NCBI GenBank assembly: GCA_030584025.1
Contig: CP129487.1
Location: 2,108,001 to 2,172,000 of the forward strand
DNA from: Cyclobacteriaceae bacterium
GTDB lineage: Bacteria; Bacteroidota; Bacteroidia; Cytophagales; Cyclobacteriaceae
Direction of reading: 5' to 3'
Length of the DNA stretch: 64,000 nucleotides
Part shown: one piece after another, positions 37,900 through 46,871 of the stretch
Layout: every line of letters starts with the position of its first letter
Position numbering within the stretch: position 1 is the first letter of the stretch
The notes under the pieces: model-generated
Database searches by the model: none
Told to the model about the DNA's origin: nothing
What the model saw: the letters and a program-made list of their open reading frames with translations, nothing else
Program-made: the position numbers and the translations under genes

Positions 37900-38523
37900 A
37901 TGAAACATTTCATGACCATTTTGCTGCTCATTGGTTTAACAACCAGTTATGCCCAGCAGACTAAATCAACACCATCCAACATGACAAACAAATTAGCGAT
38001 AGCCACCTTTGGCGGGGGCTGCTTCTGGTGTACAGAGGCTGTATTTCAGCGCGTAAAAGGAGTAGAAAAAGTAGTATCCGGATATGCCGGGGGTAAAGTG
38101 AAAAACCCTACTTACAAAGAGGTAACTTCCGGACTTACCGGGCATGCCGAAGTGATTCAAATAACCTATAATCCCACCTTGATCACGTATCCGGAACTGC
38201 TTGAAATATTCTGGGGCACACACGACCCCACTACCCTAAACCGGCAAGGTGCCGATGTGGGAACCCAGTACCGTTCAGTCATATTCTACCATTCTGCTGA
38301 GCAAAAGGAACTGGCCAGCGCCTACAAGCACAAATTGGATGCTTCCGGGGCATTTGACCGTCCAATTGTCACCGAAATAAGCCAGGCAGGGGATTTTTAC
38401 CCGGCTGAAGACTACCACCAAAATTATTTTAACCTGAATGGCAATGCGCCATACTGCACCTACGTTATACAGCCCAAGCTGGAAAAATTCAAAAAAGTGT
38501 TCAGCGAAAAGCTTAAACAGTAA
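37900..38523 (+). CDS. msrA: Exported peptide-methionine (S)-S-oxide reductase MsrA
   Basis: A 207-residue MsrA that reduces the S form of oxidised methionine in proteins. The catalytic Cys41 is in FGGGCFWCTEAVF. SGYAGG, GHAEVIQI, FWGTHDPT and the C-terminal YHQNYF motif are all present. An N-terminal signal peptide (MKHFMTILLLIGLTTSYAQ) places it in the periplasm, so it may repair envelope proteins. There is no MsrB domain in the protein. It is followed by a strong bidirectional terminator at 38643-38671. Confidence 0.95.
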   Translation: MKHFMTILLLIGLTTSYAQQTKSTPSNMTNKLAIATFGGGCFWCTEAVFQRVKGVEKVVSGYAGGKVKNPTYKEVTSGLTGHAEVIQITYNPTLITYPELLEIFWGTHDPTTLNRQGADVGTQYRSVIFYHSAEQKELASAYKHKLDASGAFDRPIVTEISQAGDFYPAEDYHQNYFNLNGNAPYCTYVIQPKLEKFKKVFSEKLKQ

Positions 38524-38642
38524 TACCACCACTTATCCGAAAATTTTTACTTTCATTAAAAAACAATGTAACCTTTACCATGTTAAATCGTTAAGCCAAT
38601 TGAGTAGAGTAATTCTTCTCATAGGTTTAGGTTTAGGTAAAC

Positions 38643-38671
38643 AAAAAAGTCCCGGGGCGCGGGACTTTTTT
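38643..38671. terminator. Bidirectional Rho-independent terminator
   Basis: A perfect 12-base-pair stem (38643-38654 with 38660-38671) has a 5-base loop. GC-rich stem ends are flanked by A6 on the left and T6 on the right, so it works on both strands. It lies between the convergent msrA and sensor genes. Confidence 0.9.
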
Positions 38672-38720
38672 GCTTTTATAGGGTTTTATAAACCCACCAG
38701 ATTAAAATCTTCTAATCTTC

Positions 38721-40655
38721 TCAGGCCTCCACGGAAATTTCCATGATGCGTACAATCTCTCCGTTGTGATTCTTTACAGGTGAAAAGTATGAACGTACAT
38801 TAATCACCTCGCCTTTACGGGTAAGGCGCTTATAAATACCCTTACGGGATTTGCCCGCCTCGAGGTCACGCCAGAACTGGCGATACTCTTCGCTGCTCTT
38901 GTCTTCTTTGGTAGCAAATATTCTGTGGTGCTCACCCATCACTTCAGTCTGGCTGTAGCCAAGCATGCTTAAGTAGTTGGTGTTGATCTTGGTCAGCTTT
39001 CCTTCTACATCGTAATCGGCCATAGCCAAAGCGCTGTTCAACGCCTGCATGGTGCCTTCTGTTTCCGATTGGTTGCGTTGCATTTCTTCCTGCGTGGCCT
39101 GCAACTCCTCCATATTCTGGCGCATCTCTTCTTCTTGTGCGCGCATTTGTTCCGTCATCTCCTGCGACTCTTCCAACAAACGCTGTGTACGGGCGTTGAT
39201 CTTAACAGAAGAAATGGTTGAGGCGATGCTCTCTGCTATCTTCTGTACAAACTCCATTTCAAAATCGGCAAAAGTATTGAAGGAAGCGATTTCAACTACA
39301 CCAAAAATCTGATCATTAACTTTCAACGGCACAATAAGCACTGAGGTAGGGTTTGCATCACCCAAACCAGAACTGATCTTGATATAATTTTGAGGAACTT
39401 CAGTCAGGTAAATGGTATCACCCTCCTGCCAGGCCTGACCAGACAACCCCTCACCTTTGTGAATCTTATGATTCAAATATTTCTTCTTATCCCAGGCATA
39501 GCAAGCACGCATAGACATGGCCTGCTCCTCACCCTCCTCATCGTCCATGATGTACAGCGCACCCTGGTTAGCTTTCAGATACTTTACCAAATTGGCAATG
39601 ATCTCATCTGATAACTTCTCCAAATCATTGGTGTTGCTGCGCAAAATTTCACCAAACTTTGCCAATCCTTCAGTAGCCCAGTTACGCTTCTTATCGTCTT
39701 CAGCTACAGCCGCCAGGTTATCGCGCATGTTCAGCAATGCGTTACCCAACACATCATGCTCACTCAATGGCTTGAACTCTGACGCGTAATTTCCTTTACC
39801 AATGTTTTCAGCAAACAAGGTAGTGCCCTTCAATCCTGTTACCAGGTTATCCATGGCCACAGCCATTTCTCCAATCTCATCGTTGCTGAATTTGGTCTGT
39901 TTATCTTCCACCAGCTCTCCACGACCAAGTTTAGTCACCACATCTTTTAGGAAGTTGACCGGACGCGTAATGGAACGCATCAATAGATAAGCACTTACCA
40001 AGGCTATAACTAGAAATGCTGCTGCAAGGATTAATGTTATATTTCTCAAAAACTTTGATGTACTGATTAACTCCTGATCAGCCAATTCATTGGTATTCGT
40101 TTGTGCCTGTGCCAACGCTTTTAGATCTTCAAGGATATCTTCAAGTTGAGGATTAATTGTGTTTGCGAGGACATCTTCAGCTAAAAGCTTGGTAATACCA
40201 TCTTCATAACTTTCAAATGAATTCAATTGATCCATTATTTGACTTTTGGCATAGCCCTGTACCTCATCAAATCGAATGAACACGGAATCCACCAATACTT
40301 TCTGGCTGTCAACCTCCCAGGTTACTTTCAGTTTATCTATATCCTCTTTGATTTTCGGATATTCAGTAGAAACAAGAAGTAGCAAAGCATTTTTGTTTTC
40401 TTCGTTGGTTTGCAGGTACACCCAACTGGTAATCAGTTTCTGGTACCGTTCTACAGCCAACACAAATTCATTAATGGCATCTTTAGAAGGGCGAACAACC
40501 TCCGCAGATTTGTTTACCACGGTATTAATACTACTACCGGTAATAAAAATTGCGGTTGAAAGGCCCACAAAAAGAACTATTAGGATACCAAAAACTAATA
40601 GAATCTTATTGCCAATAGTGAACCGAATGCGAAAGCGTCTTTTTTTGTTTTCCAT
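38721..40655 (-). CDS. Membrane sensor with HAMP, GAF, coiled-coil and PAS domains, no output domain
   Basis: A 644-residue inner-membrane protein. TM1 is at about residues 18-40, followed by a helical periplasmic sensor region and TM2 at about 205-227. HAMP (MRSITRPVNFLKDVVTKLGRG) comes next, then a second HAMP-like segment. A GAF domain (about 345-490; GLSGQAWQEGDTIYL, VLIVPLKVNDQIFGVVE) and a Glu/Gln-rich coiled coil (EEMRQNMEELQATQEEMQ) follow. A C-terminal PAS (YLSMLGYSQTEVMGEHHRIF) ends near residue 640. No histidine kinase, cyclase or methyl-accepting hairpin is visible, so it must signal through a partner. It has its own promoter-like element upstream. Neighbours do not reveal the pathway. 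Confidence 0.88.
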   Translation of the reverse strand: MENKKRRFRIRFTIGNKILLVFGILIVLFVGLSTAIFITGSSINTVVNKSAEVVRPSKDAINEFVLAVERYQKLITSWVYLQTNEENKNALLLLVSTEYPKIKEDIDKLKVTWEVDSQKVLVDSVFIRFDEVQGYAKSQIMDQLNSFESYEDGITKLLAEDVLANTINPQLEDILEDLKALAQAQTNTNELADQELISTSKFLRNITLILAAAFLVIALVSAYLLMRSITRPVNFLKDVVTKLGRGELVEDKQTKFSNDEIGEMAVAMDNLVTGLKGTTLFAENIGKGNYASEFKPLSEHDVLGNALLNMRDNLAAVAEDDKKRNWATEGLAKFGEILRSNTNDLEKLSDEIIANLVKYLKANQGALYIMDDEEGEEQAMSMRACYAWDKKKYLNHKIHKGEGLSGQAWQEGDTIYLTEVPQNYIKISSGLGDANPTSVLIVPLKVNDQIFGVVEIASFNTFADFEMEFVQKIAESIASTISSVKINARTQRLLEESQEMTEQMRAQEEEMRQNMEELQATQEEMQRNQSETEGTMQALNSALAMADYDVEGKLTKINTNYLSMLGYSQTEVMGEHHRIFATKEDKSSEEYRQFWRDLEAGKSRKGIYKRLTRKGEVINVRSYFSPVKNHNGEIVRIMEISVEA

Positions 40656-40735
40656 AGTAAAATCTATACAACTATAAAACTTGATTATTCAGGTTTACTC
40701 GTATTAAAAATGAAGGTTTTACCCGTTTTAGCGCT

Positions 40736-40765
40736 CAAAAATAGGACTATTATCGAAGGTAGAAA
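40736..40765 (-). promoter_or_regulatory. Candidate promoter of the HAMP-GAF-PAS sensor gene
   Basis: On the minus strand TATTTTTG (40736-40743) fits TAnnTTTG. A TTTC lies 18 bases upstream (around 40762-40765), close to the expected -33 position. The start codon is 80 bases downstream. Confidence 0.45.
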
Positions 40766-40885
40766 TCTCAAAATTCCGCTAATTTCTGACATCAATGTTC
40801 TATTTGGGAAACTTACAAATTTTTAGCCTCTGGGCTACTGTTTTTGCCCACTAAAGCCTCTATCTTTCCTTAAAATCACTTCGCT

Positions 40886-41740
40886 ATGTGCCGTCTGATG
40901 GCTTACAAGGGTACCTCCATCCTGTTGGATGAGTTGCTCTACAAACCCAAAAACTCCCTCATTAACCAAAGCATAAACGCCAGGGAATTGGAGGAGCCCC
41001 TGAATGGCGATGGCTTTGGCGTGGGTTGGTATTCACATCATATCAGTCATGAACCCGCCACCTTTGTTTCGTTAAACCCAGCCTGGAGCAACCGGAACCT
41101 CCGTAACCTGGCGCCTAAAATTCAGTCGGATTGTATGTTGGCTCATGTTCGTGCAGCCAGCGTGGGTGAAGTATCAGAAGCGAACTGCCATCCGTTTCAA
41201 TACCGCGAATTGCTGATGGCCCATAACGGGGGTGTTGAAAACTTCGGCCGCATCAAGCGCGATATACGCGCACAACTAAGTGATGAACTTTACAATTGGA
41301 TAAAAGGCCAAACCGACTCTGAGCATATCTTTAGTCTGTTGGTAAACAGGCTGAACACCGAGCATCGCGAATTTTCTACTGATGCGGTTACGGATGCATT
41401 TGAATACACGTTTCACCATGTAAAAAGCCTGATGAAAAAACACGGTATTCATGAAGAGGCTTACCTGAACATGGTGGTGACCAACGGGCACTTTATTGTG
41501 GCCACACGTTTTGTTACCGATGACAAAGCCGAGCCACTCACCTTATACCATTCCGAAGGAAGCAGATATGTAGTAGAGGATGGCATATCGCGGATGGAAG
41601 CACCGAAAGATGATGATGAAGCGGTATTGGTGGTCTCGGAAAAGCTTACGGATGACAGTCACTGGACCATGATTCCAAAAAATCATTTTGTGATTGTAGA
41701 GCATAACCTGAACGTTCGTATAAAGCCAATTAAGGCTTGA
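40886..41740 (+). CDS. Class II glutamine amidotransferase (YafJ/Dug3-like)
   Basis: A 284-residue Ntn-type glutamine amidotransferase. The catalytic Cys2 becomes N-terminal after Met removal (MCRLMAYKG). NGDGFGVGWY and LAHVRAASVGEVSEANCHPFQ carry the substrate-site residues, and LLMAHNGGVENF the oxyanion part. Members of this group include YafJ and the Dug3 glutathione-degradation subunit. The acceptor cannot be told from sequence. It is followed 52 bases later by L-2-hydroxyglutarate oxidase. A TATCTTTC at 40861-40868 may be the -7 element of its promoter. Confidence 0.88.
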   Translation: MCRLMAYKGTSILLDELLYKPKNSLINQSINARELEEPLNGDGFGVGWYSHHISHEPATFVSLNPAWSNRNLRNLAPKIQSDCMLAHVRAASVGEVSEANCHPFQYRELLMAHNGGVENFGRIKRDIRAQLSDELYNWIKGQTDSEHIFSLLVNRLNTEHREFSTDAVTDAFEYTFHHVKSLMKKHGIHEEAYLNMVVTNGHFIVATRFVTDDKAEPLTLYHSEGSRYVVEDGISRMEAPKDDDEAVLVVSEKLTDDSHWTMIPKNHFVIVEHNLNVRIKPIKA

Positions 41741-41792
41741 GTCTACTTTGAAGGCAGCTTTGGGTTGAGTAGTTTCGCCAAAATTTTTTTTC

Positions 41793-42992
41793 GTGAAAAA
41801 GGATGTACTGGTAATCGGTGGCGGCATTGTTGGGTTGGCAACCGCCTGGCAACTGCTGCAGAAAAATCCTGCGTTAAAACTTACTGTTTTAGAAAAGGAA
41901 GATGAGGTTGCCAAACACCAAACCGGTAACAACAGCGGTGTAATCCATTCGGGTTTATACTACAAACCCGGCAGTTTAAAAGCCACAAATTGCATCACCG
42001 GTTATAACCTGCTTGTTGAATTTTGTAAAATCCATGGAATACCCTTTGAGCTTTGCGGTAAAATTGTTGTAGCCACAGAGAAACACGAAGTGCCCCTTCT
42101 TGAAAACCTGCATAAGCGCGGTCAACAAAATGGACTGCAAAACCTAAAGTGGCTGAAGGCTGAAGAACTGAAAACATACGAACCCCATGTGAATGGGGTT
42201 GCCGGCATATTCGTTCCTCAAACCGGTATTGTTGACTACAAAGTCGTTGCCGAAAAGCTAGCTGAATTAATTCGCGAAGCTGGCGGAGAAATACACCTGA
42301 GGGAAAAAGCACTTGAAATAAAATCCGAAGCTTCACACATACATGTGGAGACCAACAAGAAATCGCACCACAGCAGTTTATTGATTAATTGCGCGGGTTT
42401 GTATTCTGATAAAATCGCGCGACTGACATCACAGGTTAATGTTAAGATCATTCCTTTTCGGGGAGAGTACTTTAAGCTGGTAAAAGAGAAAGAATACCTG
42501 GTGAAGAATTTGATTTACCCGGTACCCGATCCAAACTTTCCTTTTCTGGGCGTACACTTCACGCGTATGATGCGCGGAGGTGTGGAAGCCGGACCTAATG
42601 CTGTGCTGGCATTCAGACGTGAAGGCTACAGCAAGTCGCAAATTCATTTGGGTGAACTCGCTGAATCATTGGCATGGCCAGGCTTTCAAAAAGTTGCTTT
42701 CAAATACTGGAAAACCGGACTCGGAGAAATGTATCGTTCCTTTTCAAAGGCAGCTTTCACCAAAGCCCTGCAAAAACTTATTCCGGAAATTCAAGAGCAT
42801 GATTTGACGGATGGTGGAGCAGGCGTACGTGCACAAGCCTGCGATCGAAACGGAGGATTGGTAGATGATTTTATGATCCTGGAAGAAAAACAAGTGATTA
42901 ATGTATGCAACGCGCCCTCACCGGCAGCAACTTCTTCACTTTCTATTGGTAAAACAATATCGGAGCTTGCGTATAAAAAATTAGAGAATTAG
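41793..42992 (+). CDS. lhgO: L-2-hydroxyglutarate oxidase
   Basis: A 399-residue FAD-dependent enzyme of the LhgO/YgaF family that oxidises L-2-hydroxyglutarate to 2-oxoglutarate at the membrane. The dinucleotide-binding motif VIGGGIVGLATAWQL is at the N-terminus, followed by the diagnostic HQTGNNSGVIHSGLYYKPGS. YPVPDPNFPFLGVHFTRMM and GGAGVRAQACDRNG are also typical. The start codon is GTG at 41793. It is probably co-transcribed with the amidotransferase. Length and motifs are complete. Confidence 0.93.
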   Translation: MKKDVLVIGGGIVGLATAWQLLQKNPALKLTVLEKEDEVAKHQTGNNSGVIHSGLYYKPGSLKATNCITGYNLLVEFCKIHGIPFELCGKIVVATEKHEVPLLENLHKRGQQNGLQNLKWLKAEELKTYEPHVNGVAGIFVPQTGIVDYKVVAEKLAELIREAGGEIHLREKALEIKSEASHIHVETNKKSHHSSLLINCAGLYSDKIARLTSQVNVKIIPFRGEYFKLVKEKEYLVKNLIYPVPDPNFPFLGVHFTRMMRGGVEAGPNAVLAFRREGYSKSQIHLGELAESLAWPGFQKVAFKYWKTGLGEMYRSFSKAAFTKALQKLIPEIQEHDLTDGGAGVRAQACDRNGGLVDDFMILEEKQVINVCNAPSPAATSSLSIGKTISELAYKKLEN

Positions 42993-43019
42993 GTAAAGTT
43001 AAAGCATATGGGCTCTCAG

Positions 43020-43061
43020 CCAAATCCCAAATCCCAAATCCCAAATCTAAAATCTAAAATC
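43020..43061. repeat. Six-unit heptanucleotide tandem repeat
   Basis: Four copies of CCAAATC (43020-43047) are followed by two of TAAAATC (43048-43061). It lies between the convergent lhgO and outer-membrane-like gene stops, so it does not alter a protein. Slippage could vary its length. Confidence 0.85.
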
Positions 43062-43064
43062 CTA

Positions 43065-43850
43065 TCACTCATCCCATCCATCCCTGACCACCGGTTTAAA
43101 AATACGGAATACCAATCCTGCCTGCACGGCCCACACCTCAATGGAGTTATAGTATTTCTGATACACCGCGCCCACTGATAAATTTCCATGCAAGGCACCG
43201 GCACTGAAAACCTGGTGCTGATACTGCACGCTGAATTCCCTTCGTGGGTTTGCGCCTGTATCCCAATCTTTTGAAAAGCGGTATTCAAACCCAATCGCTT
43301 TTGTTTGATCCGGAGCATGCACACCCAACATAAATGCGCTTTCACTAAAGGTTTGCTCCCCACCAAATGTTTCCTGCATCACACCTGTACCTGCACGCAG
43401 CGTAATAAACCGGCTTGTGATGAGGTTAATCTGTATGATCTGCCAATCGTTGGTGCGGATGTGCTTATACCCATCCACATCATCTTCAATCAGGTAATTC
43501 ATTCGGAAGTCGGTGGAGAATAATCCCCAGTTACCGCGCACTCGCGGCCACAGCAAATAATAGCTTGAAGGTTTTACCCCGCCTTGCAACATCACATCCA
43601 GCGATACCATGGATGGATAGCGCGATCGGTCATCACTTAATTTCGCTCCCTGCCATTGAAATACTCCATTGAACAACAGATCTACCATGAAAAAACTACC
43701 TCCGCCACCACGGCTTCCACCATCTGAACCAGAGGAGCCTCCTGAGCGTGATCGCTCGGAATTATCCTTTGACGCTGATTTAATTTCATCAACCTGGCCG
43801 GATACGGAAAGGGATAGTAGCAGCATTAAGCCAATGAAGAGGGTTTTCAT
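43065..43850 (-). CDS. Hypothetical exported beta-barrel-like protein with Ser/Gly-rich linker
   Basis: A 261-residue protein with a signal peptide ending near VSGQ (residue 19). A low-complexity Ser/Gly/Arg stretch follows (about residues 30-52). The remainder shows alternating hydrophobic beta-strands of a small outer-membrane barrel and a penultimate barrel-like segment VQAGLVFRIFKPV. I do not recognise a named family. The gene is monocistronic in appearance. Function unknown; outer-membrane location is an inference. Confidence 0.75.
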   Translation of the reverse strand: MKTLFIGLMLLLSLSVSGQVDEIKSASKDNSERSRSGGSSGSDGGSRGGGGSFFMVDLLFNGVFQWQGAKLSDDRSRYPSMVSLDVMLQGGVKPSSYYLLWPRVRGNWGLFSTDFRMNYLIEDDVDGYKHIRTNDWQIIQINLITSRFITLRAGTGVMQETFGGEQTFSESAFMLGVHAPDQTKAIGFEYRFSKDWDTGANPRREFSVQYQHQVFSAGALHGNLSVGAVYQKYYNSIEVWAVQAGLVFRIFKPVVRDGWDE

Positions 43851-43916
43851 CGGGATGTGGGTTTAACAGGAAGGTAGCAATTATTTTGCCATTATTTGAT
43901 AGTCTTTACTGTCAGC

Positions 43917-44303
43917 TTAACTATTTCCAACCACACTTGCCTCAATCTCCACCAAATACTCGGGAGAAATGAGCGCCTTTACCTCCACCATCGTAGTTGC
44001 CGGTTTAACCGAATGAAAAAACTCGCGGTGGGCACGACCTACTTCTTCCCACCGTGAAATATCGGTAACAAAAATGCGGGTGCGTACCACATCGTTTAAT
44101 GTAAAACCTGCCTCAATAATAACTTTCTCCATTTTCTGAATGATGAAACGGGTTTGCTCATACATATCATCCTTACCCACCAGTAAACCCTGCTCATTCA
44201 CAGCCACCGTACCGGTAACCTCCAATTGATTGCCCACGCGTACGGCACGCGAATACCCCACAATATCTTCCCATTTGGCCCCGGTCGAAAAATTCTTTCT
44301 CAT
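43917..44303 (-). CDS. RidA/YjgF family protein
   Basis: A 128-residue RidA-family protein. The frame extends to 44558, but the ATG at 44303 gives the usual length and begins MRKNFSTGAKWEDIVGYSRA. Family features are VTGTVAVNEQG, IIEAGFTLNDVVRTRIFVTD and the end PEYLVEIEAS. The conserved Arg of the RidA active site is probably in VVRTRIFV. RidA proteins hydrolyse reactive enamine/imine intermediates, but this sequence belongs to a wider YjgF group and could have another role. It is divergent from the MoeB/ThiF-rhodanese gene with only 20 bases between start codons. Confidence 0.9.
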   Translation of the reverse strand: MRKNFSTGAKWEDIVGYSRAVRVGNQLEVTGTVAVNEQGLLVGKDDMYEQTRFIIQKMEKVIIEAGFTLNDVVRTRIFVTDISRWEEVGRAHREFFHSVKPATTMVEVKALISPEYLVEIEASVVGNS

Positions 44304-44323
44304 GTGTTTTGTATTTTTGATTT

Positions 44324-45463
44324 GTGAACAAGTTAACACCCGAAGAATTAACTCGCTACAGTCGCCACCTGGTTTTGAAAGATTTTGGATTGAAAAATCA
44401 GGAGAAACTAAAACAGGCTTCCGTTCTGGTGATTGGCGCGGGCGGATTGGGTAGTCCGGCTTTATTGTATCTCGCTGCCGCAGGTATAGGCAAAATCGGC
44501 ATGGTTGATTTTGATGTAGTTCAGGAATCGAACCTGCAACGCCAGGTATTGTTTTCAACGGAAGATATTGGGGAGAATAAAGCTACAGCAGCCTCCCGTC
44601 ATCTAAACAAACTCAATCCTTTTGTAACGGTTGTTTCAATCGCTGAACAGCTAACCAGTGAAAACGCAATAGGTATCATTCGTGATTACGACCTTGTTCT
44701 TGACGGGTCGGATAATTTCCCAACACGTTACCTGGTGAACGATGCCTGCGTGCTGTTGAATAAACCCTTGGTCTACGGATCAATTCTTCAATATGAAGGG
44801 CAACTTGCTGTTTTTAATGTTCCACTAACAACAGGAGAAATATCGGCTAACTATCGCGACCTGTTTCCTGTCCCCCCCCAACCACATGAAGTACCCAACT
44901 GCGAACAAGCCGGTGTGTTGGGTGTATTACCCGGCATGCTGGGCAGCATGATGGCCAACGAAGCCATTAAACTGATTACCGGCATCGCTGAACCAATGGT
45001 AAATCGCCTGATCATTGTAGACAGCCTTTCCTTGGAAATGATGACCGTGAAAATTCCGGATCGGAATTCACGCGCTGACATAAAAAAACTAATCGATTAT
45101 GAACAATTTTGTGGCATAAATCACGAGAAAGATAAATCTTTGGGCATGAAGGAAATTACCGTACTGGAACTGAAACAACTGATAGATACAAAATCTGATT
45201 TTCAATTGATTGATGTTCGTGAAGGCTATGAATATGACCAGGCCAACATAGGTGGAGAGCACATTCCCATGGCCGAAGTTCCGCATAACATTGATCGCAT
45301 TCAAACCAACAAACAAGTGGTTGTTCATTGCCGCAGTGGCGGACGCAGCGGAAACATTATTCAGTGGCTTGAAAAGAATCATGGATTTGAAAACCTGTAC
45401 AACCTGAAGGGCGGCATTTTAGCGTGGGCCCGCGAAGTAGATGATTCATTGGATGTCGGCTAA
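44324..45463 (+). CDS. MoeB/ThiF-type adenylyltransferase fused to rhodanese
   Basis: A 379-residue protein that activates the C-terminus of a ubiquitin-like sulfur carrier (MoaD or ThiS) by adenylation and may load sulfur. The E1-like domain (about 1-250) has the ATP-binding VIGAGGLGSPALLYLAAAG, followed by DGSDNFPTRYLVND. The rhodanese domain (about 275-378) has its active Cys in VVHCRSGGRS. The usual zinc CxxC pairs of MoeB are missing: the first is NYRDLF and the second has only one Cys (YEQFCGI). The start codon is GTG at 44324. Its stop overlaps the next minus-strand gene by 4 bases. Molybdopterin or thiamine pathway cannot be decided here. Confidence 0.9.
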   Translation: MNKLTPEELTRYSRHLVLKDFGLKNQEKLKQASVLVIGAGGLGSPALLYLAAAGIGKIGMVDFDVVQESNLQRQVLFSTEDIGENKATAASRHLNKLNPFVTVVSIAEQLTSENAIGIIRDYDLVLDGSDNFPTRYLVNDACVLLNKPLVYGSILQYEGQLAVFNVPLTTGEISANYRDLFPVPPQPHEVPNCEQAGVLGVLPGMLGSMMANEAIKLITGIAEPMVNRLIIVDSLSLEMMTVKIPDRNSRADIKKLIDYEQFCGINHEKDKSLGMKEITVLELKQLIDTKSDFQLIDVREGYEYDQANIGGEHIPMAEVPHNIDRIQTNKQVVVHCRSGGRSGNIIQWLEKNHGFENLYNLKGGILAWAREVDDSLDVG

Positions 45464-46842
45464 CTTTTAGACTGATCAGGCCAAATCATACTTCCTGCAA
45501 CCATGGCAAGCAGACTAACCAAAACCGCAGGTACTAATGATGGAATTTCCAGTGGAAAGAATTCAAAGTAAATCCAGGTTGCCATTCCTGAAACCATAGA
45601 AAGAATGGCACCTGCTGAGCTACTTCTCTTCCAATACATACCCAAAGCCATTGGGATAAACAACGAAACCAGGCTAAGGATGGAAGCCCCTCCTACCAGG
45701 GCGTAAATATCCGACTTCATACACGCCAATATGGTGGCTGTAATGCTCACCGCTAATAAAGTCAGTCGGGTGATGCGTAGAAACTGAACATCATCCGGTT
45801 GTTTTTTTAAGATGGGTTTTAAGATGTTCTCAGAGAATACAGCTGCAGGTGCCAGCATGGCTGAGCTCGTTGTACTCATAATGGCAGATAGCAATGCACC
45901 AAAGAACAACACCTGAACAGGCATGGCCGCATGCTCCAATACCATGTTAGGTAACGTGAGTTGTGTGTCTCCTTCAAGCGTTTCCGGATAAAGGTATTTG
46001 ATGCACAAACTGATAAACAACGGCAGCATGGCAACCGTGAGATAAAGTCCCGCTGCGTAGTAGCACGATCGCTCAGCGATTTTTGGAGAGCCAGATGACA
46101 TGGCTCGCTGAAACACATCTTGTGAAGGAATGGAACCCAGACCCAAAACCGACCACGCAGCTAAATACGAAACGATGGCAACTCCATTGGGCTCTGGAAA
46201 GAATTTAAAATTGTGCGCAGGTGCCGACTGCAGCACATGCATCACCCCTCCTGCCTTTGAGGCCAGCAACCAGGCCAACACACCCAACCCCAACACAATG
46301 ATGATACTCTGAACAAAATCGGTAATGGAAATGGCCCACATGCCACCCACAAACGTGTACAGGGTAACTACAACCGAACTAATCACAATCCCTTCCCACA
46401 TGGGAATACCGGCTACCACATTCAAAATTAATCCAAGCGCCACAAGCTGACCAGCAATGTAGCCGAAGTACGATGGCACCATAAAAATACTGGAGATAAT
46501 TTCCGTACGCCTGTTGAAGCGCACACGAAAATAATCACAGAGTGTTAACAGATTCAGGCTGTATAGCTTTCGGGCGAAAAACATTCCGAATAAGAGCAGG
46601 CACAAGGCAGCACCAAATGGATCTTCAATTACGGAATACAATCCACCCTTGAGAAACTCAGAGGAAGCCCCAAAAACTGTTTCCGAACCAAACCATGTTG
46701 CAAATAGTGCAGAGGTACTCAGTACCATGGGCAGGCTTCTGCCAGCCAACATGTAATCACTGGAGGTTTTAACCCTACGGGCAGCCCATACACCAACCAG
46801 CACGGTTATAATCATGTACAGAATAATGGAAGTCAGCAGCAA
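45460..46842 (-). CDS. Sodium:solute symporter (SSS family)
   Basis: A 460-residue inner-membrane transporter with about 13 hydrophobic segments. SDYMLAGRSLPMVLSTSALFATWFG and SETVFGASSEF are typical of the SSS N-terminus, and GGMWAISITDFVQSIIIVLGLG of the central conserved part. It uses the sodium gradient to import a small solute. The substrate cannot be identified. It is convergent with the MoeB-rhodanese gene (4-base overlap) and is downstream of the DUF5777 operon by 29 bases in the same direction, so may be transcribed from it. Confidence 0.9.
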   Translation of the reverse strand: MLLTSIILYMIITVLVGVWAARRVKTSSDYMLAGRSLPMVLSTSALFATWFGSETVFGASSEFLKGGLYSVIEDPFGAALCLLLFGMFFARKLYSLNLLTLCDYFRVRFNRRTEIISSIFMVPSYFGYIAGQLVALGLILNVVAGIPMWEGIVISSVVVTLYTFVGGMWAISITDFVQSIIIVLGLGVLAWLLASKAGGVMHVLQSAPAHNFKFFPEPNGVAIVSYLAAWSVLGLGSIPSQDVFQRAMSSGSPKIAERSCYYAAGLYLTVAMLPLFISLCIKYLYPETLEGDTQLTLPNMVLEHAAMPVQVLFFGALLSAIMSTTSSAMLAPAAVFSENILKPILKKQPDDVQFLRITRLTLLAVSITATILACMKSDIYALVGGASILSLVSLFIPMALGMYWKRSSSAGAILSMVSGMATWIYFEFFPLEIPSLVPAVLVSLLAMVAGSMIWPDQSKS

Positions 46843-46871
46843 CTTTCTTCAGCAGGTTTAAGCTGCGAAGA

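Noticed and set aside
43020..43061. CRISPR-like array
   Set aside because: Units are 7 bases with no spacers; a simple tandem repeat.
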